Part shown: positions 15,468 to 23,488 of the stretch, piece after piece
Position numbering within the stretch: position 1 is the stretch's first letter
Layout of the letters: each line of letters opens with the position of its first letter
Assembly: GCA_045660385.1 (NCBI GenBank)
Contig: JAZRDT010000126.1
Location: 1-27,289 of the forward strand
From: UBA1189 sp045660385
Lineage (GTDB): Bacteria > Bacteroidota > Bacteroidia > Bacteroidales > Bacteroidaceae
Direction: 5' to 3'
Length of the DNA stretch: 27,289 nt
Made by a program: the position numbers and the translations under genes
Notes under the pieces: model-generated
Databases searched by the model: none
What the model saw: only the letters and a program-made list of their open reading frames with translations
What the model was told of the DNA's origin: nothing

Positions 15468-15562
15468 ACACTCCTTCACATAATCGTTGCAAATATAAAT
15501 ATATTATTTTATACCACAATATTTTATGTTAGAAAAAATAGCAAAAATTCACACTCCTTCAC
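15468..15562. repeat. 12-bp direct repeat flanking the ompA copy 2 promoter
   Basis: ACACTCCTTCAC occurs at 15468-15479 and again at 15551-15562 (start-to-start 83 bp), one copy on each side of the promoter. The copy near ompA is also one arm of a 6-bp hairpin, GTGAAG (15459-15464)/CTTCAC (15474-15479), in the leader. Confidence 0.6.
15490..15519 (-). promoter_or_regulatory. Promoter for ompA copy 2
   Basis: On the minus strand TTG (15517-15519), a 19-bp spacer and TATATTTG (15490-15497), in a very A/T-rich stretch. The start codon is 94 bp downstream of the -7 box, leaving a long 5' leader. Confidence 0.7.
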
Positions 15563-15619
15563 CTATTTGCCAAGTGCAATAAGCATTTTCGTTCTTCCAT
15601 CGGCACCCGTCACACAGAA

Positions 15620-17503
15620 TCACTTAAACCATTTTAAGATTTCATCCTCATCAATAATCACAAACACCTTCTTTCCATCGGGTGTGTATGTAGGCATTTC
15701 GCAGGCAAACAACTCATCAATCAGTTTGGACATCTCCTCCACCGTCAGCACCTGTCCGACCACGATAGCCGCCGAGCGTGCCATCGTAAGCGCCATCGTA
15801 CGATGAATCTCCTCCTTCTGCACATCTCCCTTCTCAATAGCATCGACAAGGATGTGTTCAACCAACGCCGCCGGGTCAAGTCCCTCAATACCTACCGGTA
15901 CACCCTGTATCGCAAACGAGCCGCCCCCCATATTGGAGATATCAAACCCCAAACCTACGAAGTCGTCGAGTAGCCCCTCCATCACCACCGCATGCTTCAT
16001 CGGCAGCGTCAGCATTTCCGGAAAAAGCAATCCCTGCGATGCGCTGTGATGTTCGCCCAACTGCGCCAGATAGCGCTGGTAAAGCACACGCACATGTGCC
16101 CGATGCTGGTCGACCATCATCAGGCCCGACTTCATGGAGGTGACGATATAGCGTCCCTTAAACTGATAATAATCGGTATTCCTCTCCTGCGGCGCAGGGG
16201 TTATCAACACATCCGACTCCATCTCAGCCATAGACGGCTCTCTGCAAGTCGACGTCCCGTTCCACAGCAGGTCATCCATCGGTGTCGTGTCCTCAAACCG
16301 AATCTCACGTCCTACGGAACCGCCATCAACCCCCTTGTACAATTCCTCCCAGCTGAACGAGGGACGCTGATAAGCCGGGGCCTCCTGTTGTTTGAACGGG
16401 TTATAGCTTCCATCCACCGTAGGCTTGGGAGGCAACGGCATTGAGTCCATCGGAGCCACCGGAATATCAGGACAGTCGGCCACATCAAAATCGATCGAAG
16501 GAGCCATGTTGCTACGCCCCAATACCTCACGCACCGAAGCCATCAGAATCTGCCAGATAGCCTGCTCGTCCTCAAACTTGATCTCCGTCTTTGTCGGATG
16601 GATATTTACATCAATTCGGGAGGGGTCCACCGTAAAATAGAGGAAATAGGGCACCTGTTCGCCCGTTGGTATCAAATGGGCATATGCCTCCATCACAGCC
16701 TTATGGAAATAGGGGTGGCGCATATAACGTCCGTTGACGAAGAAGAAGCAGTGCGCCCCCTTCTTGCGTGCACTCTCCGGAACACCCACACATCCCTCCA
16801 CCTTCACGAGCGTCGTGTCTACCTCTATTGACAACAATTCCTGTCCCAACTTCTTACCGAACAGATGCTGTATACGTTGGCGCAACGTTGCCTGCGGCAC
16901 ATTGACCAGTTCCACATCGTTATGGTAGAGCATGAAAGCAATCTCCGGATGCACCAGAGCTACGCGTTCCAGTTCGCTCATCACATTATTCAACTCCGTC
17001 TGATTCGATTTCAGGAATTTGCGTCGGGCGGGCACATTGAAAAAGAGATTCTTCACCTGGAAGTTCGTTCCTACGGGACACATCTCCACCTCTTGCGATT
17101 CAATCCTCGAACCGGCAATATGAATCACCGTACCCAACTCGTCTTCGGCACGTCGGGTGCGCAACTCCACCTGCGCCACCGCAGCAATAGAGGCCAATGC
17201 CTCGCCACGAAAGCCGAAAGTATGCAATGCAAAGAGGTCATCCGGATTACTGATCTTTGAGGTCGCATGACGTTCGAACGACATACGTGCATCAGTATCA
17301 GACATACCCATGCCATTGTCGATCACCTGTATATTTGTGCGCCCCGCATCGGTCAGGCGCACCTGTATCATGGTAGCTCCGGCATCGACAGAGTTTTCCA
17401 CCAATTCCTTCACCACCGAGGCCGGGCGCTGTATCACCTCACCGGCCGCTATCTGATTTGCCACCGAGTCGGGCAGCAGATGAATCAAGTCCACTCCTGC
17501 CAT
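15620..17503 (-). CDS. mutL: DNA mismatch repair protein MutL
   Basis: A 627-residue GHKL ATPase that couples MutS mismatch recognition to downstream repair. N-terminal ATPase motifs are intact: IHLLPDSVANQIAAGEVIQR, ELVENSVDAGA (Mg/ATP Glu and Asp), DNGMGM and HTFGFRGEALASI; VNGRYMRHP and DVNIHPTKTEIKF mark the transducer domain. A variable linker (about 333-435) leads to the dimerisation domain. There the endonuclease motif DQHA(x)2E(x)4E is replaced by DQHRAHVRVLYQ, so the nuclease is probably inactive. The ATG at 17503 was preferred because it leaves 4 bp after the upstream stop and matches usual MutL N-termini; a frame from 17524 would add seven residues. Last gene of the long co-directional run. 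Confidence 0.95.
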   Translation of the reverse strand: MAGVDLIHLLPDSVANQIAAGEVIQRPASVVKELVENSVDAGATMIQVRLTDAGRTNIQVIDNGMGMSDTDARMSFERHATSKISNPDDLFALHTFGFRGEALASIAAVAQVELRTRRAEDELGTVIHIAGSRIESQEVEMCPVGTNFQVKNLFFNVPARRKFLKSNQTELNNVMSELERVALVHPEIAFMLYHNDVELVNVPQATLRQRIQHLFGKKLGQELLSIEVDTTLVKVEGCVGVPESARKKGAHCFFFVNGRYMRHPYFHKAVMEAYAHLIPTGEQVPYFLYFTVDPSRIDVNIHPTKTEIKFEDEQAIWQILMASVREVLGRSNMAPSIDFDVADCPDIPVAPMDSMPLPPKPTVDGSYNPFKQQEAPAYQRPSFSWEELYKGVDGGSVGREIRFEDTTPMDDLLWNGTSTCREPSMAEMESDVLITPAPQERNTDYYQFKGRYIVTSMKSGLMMVDQHRAHVRVLYQRYLAQLGEHHSASQGLLFPEMLTLPMKHAVVMEGLLDDFVGLGFDISNMGGGSFAIQGVPVGIEGLDPAALVEHILVDAIEKGDVQKEEIHRTMALTMARSAAIVVGQVLTVEEMSKLIDELFACEMPTYTPDGKKVFVIIDEDEILKWFK

Positions 17504-17507
17504 AACA

Positions 17508-17789
17508 TTATCTGAGCAAGACATACAAAATCATACCCAGCAAAGCCAAGATAAGAATCAATCGCTTGGTCGGCACGGGCGCATCATTCTCCTGTTTGCG
17601 TTTCACATGCGTGGTCTGCTCCACAATCTTTCCACGGATACGCTCTTCGGCCGTTGCCTCCTTTTCAGGCAACATTCCCAATTCGCGCTTTGCGCGCTCC
17701 TCCATCTCTCTCAGTCTCTCCTTACGTTCATCAACATATATATACTGATGCTGAAAACCTCTAGGCTTTCGTTGATTGAATATTCCCAT
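17508..17789 (-). CDS. Small tail-anchored protein, unknown function
   Basis: A 93-residue protein starting MGIFNQRKPRGFQHQYIYVD, followed by a charged helical segment (ERKERLREMEERAKRELG), a linker and a single C-terminal transmembrane segment (LILILALLGMILYVLLR). Topology is probably inner-membrane tail-anchored with the charged part in the cytoplasm. I recognise it only as a Bacteroidales-type conserved protein. It lies 6 bp after the OstA-like gene and 4 bp before mutL, so it is tightly embedded in the operon. Confidence 0.8.
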   Translation of the reverse strand: MGIFNQRKPRGFQHQYIYVDERKERLREMEERAKRELGMLPEKEATAEERIRGKIVEQTTHVKRKQENDAPVPTKRLILILALLGMILYVLLR

Positions 17790-17795
17790 ATCGTA

Positions 17796-19697
17796 TTATT
17801 CTTTCTTTTCCGTATCCATCAATCCTTTCAGTGAGGGCAATGGCACCTCACGGCGTGCAGTCGTCTTCAGTTTCTGATCCTCCTCCTTGCCACGCCATAT
17901 CATAATATCATATTTACTCATCGGACGCAACTTGTTGAGCCATGCAAAGTTGCTCAATTTATCCTTTCCTGGCGGAACTTGCGTGATAGGATAGAACACT
18001 CCGTTGGACTGCTCCCGAATAAAGAGTTTGTCCACCTGACGCTCCTTCATGTATGCCGTCAGATAGCTGCACTCCGTCGTGTTCATACCGAAAGCAATGC
18101 TGTCGCCGGCTTCGCTATAGTAGTACACGACCATCACATTGCCTATCACGTCAGACTTATCAATGTTTCCATTCACAAAATAGGCCTTTACCTCACGGCC
18201 ACTAATCTGGTTGTAGTGTTCCTCCCCTACCTTCTCAACTATCAGTGCCTGGTTCTCCACATGCGCCCACTCCACAGTAGTATCATTCATATATACACGG
18301 ATAACCTCACCGAGAATCTGTTGGGGTCCGTTCCACACCACAGGGTCATAATACATCGTCATGCATGAGTCGAGTGCGTTGAACTCCATCGAGTCGCACA
18401 CTGCCTGCACATCGTCACGATAGATACGCACCTTATGGAAAGCCTGCACGATACGATACACCGAATCGGTATCGGGAAAGCGGGTGAGCAGACGCAACGT
18501 GTCGCCATGCACATACATGCTATCCCCTTGCGAATAATCGATCGCCACCGCCTTACGTGTAGCATAAGCCGAGTCGGCATGCTCGTCGTAGAAAACATAA
18601 TCTCCAGTCAGGCGCATCTTGTTGGCATAGTCATCCATCACCACATTATCAAACACCTCACCATAGCCCTCATTGCGGTCATAGTACAAGCTGTCACCCA
18701 CTACACGCTTCTCTCCGCTCGTGAGCACCGAGCGATTCAGCAGTTCGGCATGCTCATCAGCCGTATAGTAGCGTCCTAAGGTCGAGTATATGTTGTTGCT
18801 GTCACTATCGATATTCGACGGGCCCACGATGGTGGCAATCTGCGTCTTCGTATTGTACAGCAGCGTATCCGACGTGAGCACAAAGTTCGGGTTGGTGAGT
18901 GTCACCTCATAGTTGAATATGGCATCGTTCGTCTGCGTGTCATATTCACCCCACTCCGACGTAAGCACATTGAGCGTATCCTCCACCGTACCCCAGTTGA
19001 AATAATATCCCAGGTTGATGGTACGGTCATAGTTCAGACTATCCGTCGTGAGCGTCATCTCGTTATCGATCATCACCACATTCTCGCGTATCTTGGCCAG
19101 CATCTCATCACCGTTATAGTGCAATCGGTCACCATAGAGCAGCAAGGTATCACCTTGGTTCATTCGTACGTTTCCATACGCATCAAGCGAGTTCGACTGC
19201 TCGTAGAAAAGCGCCGAGTCGCAATACATATACATGCTGTCGTGGCGGAACACCACATCCCCCACAAGAATCTGCGCATCCGCATTGATCATCTGGTTAT
19301 ATCGTGTTTCGTCCGCATGAAGCAGATACACGAACCGTTCCTTCGTCGAGTCCGCGGGTTCAGCCCGCAGCGTGTCGCTATAGGCCACAGCGTTGCCCGC
19401 CCCCATGTTGCGCCGTCTCACACGACTTGCCGTAGAGTCTACCGCTGCCTCCTTCGCCTTCGCCGTCTGCAAGGGCACCGCCAATTCCAGCGGAGCATCC
19501 TGCCTACGCGGTGCCAGTTCCTGCGACATAGGCCGTTGCGTGACCACCTCACGACGCCCCATCCTTGTCGTATCGACCTTCAGCTCTTTCAGTTCCACAC
19601 GCTGCGGTCCGGCGGTCTGCAATGTTTTCTGCGCCACCGACGTGCAGCACATGCCGGCCGCCATCAAGCAGACCAGCATCCATCTACGCCAATGCAT
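17796..19697 (-). CDS. OstA-like (LptA/LptD N-domain-like) envelope protein
   Basis: A 633-residue exported protein. After a signal peptide (MHWRRWMLVCLMAAGMCCTSVA), a Pro/Arg/Ala-rich stretch is followed by many short beta-repeats, such as AQILVGDVVFRHDSMYMYCDSALFYE, LDAYGNVRMNQGDTLLLYGDRLHY and TLTTDSLNYDR. This is the pattern of the OstA beta-jellyroll, which in LptA and the LptD N-domain carries lipopolysaccharide across the periplasm. No C-terminal LptD barrel is present. The ATG at 19697 was chosen; a frame from a TTG at 19721 is less likely. It lies 30 bp after the SurA-like gene. A periplasmic role in LPS or lipid transport is inferred. Confidence 0.85.
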   Translation of the reverse strand: MHWRRWMLVCLMAAGMCCTSVAQKTLQTAGPQRVELKELKVDTTRMGRREVVTQRPMSQELAPRRQDAPLELAVPLQTAKAKEAAVDSTASRVRRRNMGAGNAVAYSDTLRAEPADSTKERFVYLLHADETRYNQMINADAQILVGDVVFRHDSMYMYCDSALFYEQSNSLDAYGNVRMNQGDTLLLYGDRLHYNGDEMLAKIRENVVMIDNEMTLTTDSLNYDRTINLGYYFNWGTVEDTLNVLTSEWGEYDTQTNDAIFNYEVTLTNPNFVLTSDTLLYNTKTQIATIVGPSNIDSDSNNIYSTLGRYYTADEHAELLNRSVLTSGEKRVVGDSLYYDRNEGYGEVFDNVVMDDYANKMRLTGDYVFYDEHADSAYATRKAVAIDYSQGDSMYVHGDTLRLLTRFPDTDSVYRIVQAFHKVRIYRDDVQAVCDSMEFNALDSCMTMYYDPVVWNGPQQILGEVIRVYMNDTTVEWAHVENQALIVEKVGEEHYNQISGREVKAYFVNGNIDKSDVIGNVMVVYYYSEAGDSIAFGMNTTECSYLTAYMKERQVDKLFIREQSNGVFYPITQVPPGKDKLSNFAWLNKLRPMSKYDIMIWRGKEEDQKLKTTARREVPLPSLKGLMDTEKKE

Positions 19698-19727
19698 ACC
19701 TATTGCCCTTTTCGCTATCAATGCCGA

Positions 19728-21080
19728 TTAGTTTTGTCCCCAACCAGGATATTGGAATTCGCCGTCGCGCCAATTCTCATTGATGCGCACATAGGTAGTT
19801 TTCTGTTTCTCCTTGATCCATGCCTCCAGCTTCTCTTGACGCATTTTGCCCGCTATCACCTCCTTGATGACCTGGAAGTCCTCGGTGGGTGTTGCCTTGT
19901 GTCCTTCGATACGTGATTTCAGTTTCACGATTGCACAAATATCCTTACCCGTCTTGGGGTCCTTCATCATGAAAGGTTCCGACACCTCGCCTACCGGCAT
20001 CTCATACACCACCTTAGCCACCTCTTGAGGCAGGTCCTGCAGTTCGAAACGCGACGACAGGTTCATTTCATTACTCATAAGACCAAAGTTCTTGCGTGTA
20101 TTCTTGTCGGCAGAGAAGGCCACCGCATCGTTGAACGAGATCTTGCCTCCGCGTATCTCGCCAGCCAGCGAGTCGAGATACTCCATCGAGGCGTTGAGAC
20201 TCTCCATGGGTACCTCCGGCTTGCGCAAGATATGGCGTGCTCTCACGCGGTCGCCACGCTTCTCGATAAGCTGTATGATATGGAATCCAAACTCCGTTTC
20301 CACAATCTTCGACACCTTGTTGGGCTCCGTCATATTAAAAGCCACTGCCGAAAACTCAGGCACCATCTCACCGCGACCGAACGTACCGAGTTCGCCACCG
20401 CGACGGGCCGACTCAGGGTCCTGCGAATAGAACACGGCAAGCGTTGAGAACTGTGCCTCGCCGCTATTCACACGCTCAGTATAGTCGCGCAGCTCCGCCT
20501 TCACACGCTCAATCTCCTCTTGCGGAATCTCGGGCTGCTGCGTGATGATCTGCACCTCCACCTGGGTAGGCACAAAGGGAATCTCCTCGCTACTCATCTC
20601 GGCATATCCCTTGCGCACCTCCGAGGGGGTGAGTTTCACACTGCCGAACAGCTGCTCCTGCATCTTCTCCACAATCATGCGGTCGCGCATCGTCTCGCGC
20701 AGCTCCTCTCTGATCTGCGTCGACGTCTTGTTGAAATACTCCTCCATCTTCTCGCGCGAACCATACTCGCTGATGCGCATATTCATCTCACGCTCCACGC
20801 TGTTGAGCACCTCCTGATCGGTGACCTCCACACTGTCGATTACCGCCTGGTGCAGGAAGAGTTTCTGGATAGCCAACTGCTCCGGAATGATGGTATAGGG
20901 ATTTCCCTCCATCTTCTGTCCCGACATCATGAAATAGAGTCGGGCCTGCTCCACGTCGGATTTCAATATAGCCTCATCACCAACAATCCATACCACCTCA
21001 TCGATGACATTATCCTGCGACACGGCCGGCACCACCATCAGCATGGCGCAGAGCGCAGCCCATAGTTTACACTGTCTCAT
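19728..21080 (-). CDS. SurA-like periplasmic peptidyl-prolyl isomerase
   Basis: A 450-residue protein with a signal peptide (MRQCKLWAALCAMLMVVPAVS), a SurA N-terminal chaperone region (VIDEVVWIVGDEAILKSDVEQ) and two parvulin domains. The first contains SQDPESARRGGELGTFGRGEMVPEF and TEFGFHIIQLIEKRG (about residues 220-275). The second starts RARHILRKPEVP and is more divergent (FSADKNTRKNFGLM). SurA escorts outer membrane proteins to the BAM complex; this is the best candidate SurA of the window. It starts 4 bp after the lipoprotein gene. Confidence 0.9.
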   Translation of the reverse strand: MRQCKLWAALCAMLMVVPAVSQDNVIDEVVWIVGDEAILKSDVEQARLYFMMSGQKMEGNPYTIIPEQLAIQKLFLHQAVIDSVEVTDQEVLNSVEREMNMRISEYGSREKMEEYFNKTSTQIREELRETMRDRMIVEKMQEQLFGSVKLTPSEVRKGYAEMSSEEIPFVPTQVEVQIITQQPEIPQEEIERVKAELRDYTERVNSGEAQFSTLAVFYSQDPESARRGGELGTFGRGEMVPEFSAVAFNMTEPNKVSKIVETEFGFHIIQLIEKRGDRVRARHILRKPEVPMESLNASMEYLDSLAGEIRGGKISFNDAVAFSADKNTRKNFGLMSNEMNLSSRFELQDLPQEVAKVVYEMPVGEVSEPFMMKDPKTGKDICAIVKLKSRIEGHKATPTEDFQVIKEVIAGKMRQEKLEAWIKEKQKTTYVRINENWRDGEFQYPGWGQN

Positions 21081-21084
21081 ATTC

Positions 21085-21948
21085 TTAATAATATATTATT
21101 CTGCCCCTTTCCAGAGCCTGATTATACAATTCACCTTTCACCTTCTGCATGAACTCCACCCGATGTGCGTTCGACAGCAGGTCGACAATCTCATAGCGGG
21201 CCAAGTCGTATGGTTTCACTTCACCCTTGAGCTTGTACTCCTCCACATGCAGCAGATAGCAATACTCCTCATCTTCGGCCTCGATGTTGCACTGCTTGTC
21301 GAAGTTGCCGCTCAACTCCTCCAGATTAACAATCACCTTACCCTCCAGTTCGGAGATGGGCACCCACTGGTCGTAAAAGTACTCATAAATCACCGCATGG
21401 CGGAAGGCATACTTATCCAGTTTCTCCAGCGTCTCCTCCGAGTTGTCCTTATACCACTGCTTCAAGTTCTTCAAGTCGGGAGAACCCACGGGCACCTTCA
21501 CGAACACCCCTTTCACCATAGCCTCGTCCAGCACGAAGAATTCCTTATGTTCTTCATAGTAGCGCTGCAGAGCCTCCTCGGGGAGCGACTCACTCATCTG
21601 CTGCTGTTGCAACAGCTTCTCATAGTCGTTCAGTATGAGCGAGCGGCGATACTCCTCCACCAACCGTGCAATGCGTTCATTGTCCATCACGTTACGCTCG
21701 GCCTGCTTGTACAACGCCTGCTCCTCGGCCCACTTGCGCAAGTAATCCTTCACAAAGGCCGCACTGTCGGCCGGGGTCAAGCCGAAGGGCAACACCTTGT
21801 CCACATCCTCGGCATAGAGATATTGGTCCTCCACCTGCACAAGCGGAGTCTTTCCACCATGCTCAGTCGGTTCCTGGCAGGCAACCATAGCCAGCACGCC
21901 CACCAGCATCCATGCCACAAGAGGCATGCCCTGTCTGCAATATCCCAT
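21085..21948 (-). CDS. SurA-N-like lipoprotein, probable periplasmic chaperone
   Basis: About 287 residues with a lipoprotein signal (VAWMLVGVLAMVAC), lipidation cysteine near residue 24, followed by QEPTEHGG, which lacks an acidic surface-export cluster and so suggests the periplasmic face. The mature part has a SurA/trigger-like helical region (LVQVEDQYLYAEDVDKVLP, FVKDYLRKWAEEQALYKQAE, LPEEALQRYYEEHKEFFVL) but no recognisable parvulin active-site block, so it may be a chaperone without isomerase activity. An upstream in-frame GTG at 21957 gives a slightly longer frame; the ATG at 21948 is preferred. It sits between two PPIase genes, 16 bp after one and 4 bp before the other. Confidence 0.82.
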   Translation of the reverse strand: MGYCRQGMPLVAWMLVGVLAMVACQEPTEHGGKTPLVQVEDQYLYAEDVDKVLPFGLTPADSAAFVKDYLRKWAEEQALYKQAERNVMDNERIARLVEEYRRSLILNDYEKLLQQQQMSESLPEEALQRYYEEHKEFFVLDEAMVKGVFVKVPVGSPDLKNLKQWYKDNSEETLEKLDKYAFRHAVIYEYFYDQWVPISELEGKVIVNLEELSGNFDKQCNIEAEDEEYCYLLHVEEYKLKGEVKPYDLARYEIVDLLSNAHRVEFMQKVKGELYNQALERGRIIYY

Positions 21949-21964
21949 CTCCTTCACCTGTTGT

Positions 21965-23392
21965 TTAATGCTTGTTTACCGTCTCCAATGCCTCCGGATA
22001 CAATGTCACGCTATATCGTTTACGTAACTCCTTCACCCACAACTGCTCCAACAGATTCTGATAGTCAGCCGTCACAGGTCCGCGCACATCCTCATAGCTA
22101 TCAGGCCCCTTCTTCTGCAACTTGCCAATTACACCCGTCACGGGGAATCCGGCCACTGTATCGGGGCGCTCGCCCTGCTCAAATGCATAGTAGTCGGCAT
22201 ATACGTTCTGCGTTGCCTTGAAGGGTCCGCGCACCATCTTCACCTGCAGCAGCGAGTCGCTGTTGAAGGCCTCACGAATCACCTTCACCCACTCCTTCTG
22301 CGGCTGCTTCTTCACCAGTTTCTGCACCTGTTTCAGCACATCGTCCGATACACAGTGCACCACGAGACCACGGTATACGGGTTCATCGTAGTTATAGTTC
22401 TTCTTGTTCTTCTTGAAGTATTTCTCCAGTCCCTCGGTATCCTCGGCAGCCTTGTTCCATACCTCGCGTGTACTGATTTCATAGAGCAGCGAGCCCTCGT
22501 AGAACTCCTTCATCAGGAAGCCGAATTCAGGATACTTGGCATCCAATTCCATCTCGGCCTTGGCCAACGCCTCCTCGGGAGTCACGTTGCCTCCCATCTG
22601 AGCAGCCAGCTTCTGCCCCATCGAGCGCTTGGCATGCGCACGTATACCGCGTTGCTCCAAGAACTGGATAATCGAGGCACGATGGAATTCGTAGGGTTCA
22701 AACGGCTTGCGCTCGCTCATATAGATCACGTGGTAACCTACGGGCGACAACACGGGTCTGCTCATCTCGCCGGGCTGCAAGGCCAAGGCAGCCACCTCAA
22801 ACTCCTTGAGCAGCTGTCCGCGCGTGAGCCAGGGAAGCATACCTCCCTCACGTGCCGTACCCGGATCTTCAGAGTGCTTCTTCGCCATCTCGGCAAAGTC
22901 GGCCCCAGCCTGCAGTGCCGCATAGATAGAGTCGATGCGCTGCTTCGCCTGCGCCTGCTCCATGGGAGTAGCCTGCTGTGTCAAGCGCACCAAGATGTGA
23001 GCCGCCTTAAACTGTCCGTCAGGACCTATACGCTCGGCCGTCTGCTGATAGGTGTTGCGTGCCTCCTTCTCAATGAAGTCATTGTCCACCAAGTACTCCT
23101 CGGCCTGTTGTGCACGATAATCGGCCACCTCCTTCTTGAAGGCCTCCATGGTGTCAAGCTGCGCATCCAATGCGGCAGCCACCTTCAGTTTGTAGTTGAC
23201 AAACAGCTCCACATACTCGTCGAGCGACTTCTTGTCCACCACCAGGTCGGTATTGTTCTTGTTGAACGAGTACTCAAACTCCGAACGGGTCACGTCCACT
23301 CCATTAACCGTCATCACCACGGGATCATCGGTCTGAGCGCCCACAGTTTGCAAGGCCACCAAGGCACAAAGCAAAGATATCAGTTTTTTCAT
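21965..23392 (-). CDS. Periplasmic parvulin peptidyl-prolyl isomerase (PpiC/SurA type)
   Basis: A 475-residue exported protein with signal peptide MKKLISLLCALVALQTVGA. The N-terminal chaperone region begins DDPVVMTVNGVDVTRSEFEY. One well-conserved parvulin domain (about residues 125-230) contains FKAAHILVRL, KKHSEDPGTAREGGMLPWLTRGQL and SPVGYHVIYMSERKP. A long C-terminal region (250-475) is helical and charged, with a second, degenerate parvulin-like stretch possible. It is the first of three chaperone/PPIase genes in the run and probably assists outer membrane protein folding. The -7 box upstream at 23427 could start the envelope part of the operon. Confidence 0.9.
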   Translation of the reverse strand: MKKLISLLCALVALQTVGAQTDDPVVMTVNGVDVTRSEFEYSFNKNNTDLVVDKKSLDEYVELFVNYKLKVAAALDAQLDTMEAFKKEVADYRAQQAEEYLVDNDFIEKEARNTYQQTAERIGPDGQFKAAHILVRLTQQATPMEQAQAKQRIDSIYAALQAGADFAEMAKKHSEDPGTAREGGMLPWLTRGQLLKEFEVAALALQPGEMSRPVLSPVGYHVIYMSERKPFEPYEFHRASIIQFLEQRGIRAHAKRSMGQKLAAQMGGNVTPEEALAKAEMELDAKYPEFGFLMKEFYEGSLLYEISTREVWNKAAEDTEGLEKYFKKNKKNYNYDEPVYRGLVVHCVSDDVLKQVQKLVKKQPQKEWVKVIREAFNSDSLLQVKMVRGPFKATQNVYADYYAFEQGERPDTVAGFPVTGVIGKLQKKGPDSYEDVRGPVTADYQNLLEQLWVKELRKRYSVTLYPEALETVNKH

Positions 23393-23426
23393 ATATACAA
23401 TATTATTTGTTTACTACATTATCGTG

Positions 23427-23434
23427 CAAAAATA
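23427..23434 (-). promoter_or_regulatory. Possible -7 box for the PPIase-OstA-mutL run
   Basis: The minus strand reads TATTTTTG, matching TAnnTTTG, 35 bp before the PPIase start in the 96-bp gap after the helicase gene. The nearest TTG (23449-23451) gives only a 14-bp spacer. Confidence 0.4.
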
Positions 23435-23488
23435 GTGAAAAAGCCAGACAACAGCTTCCCATTTCACAAAATTTATTATACCCGTCTC

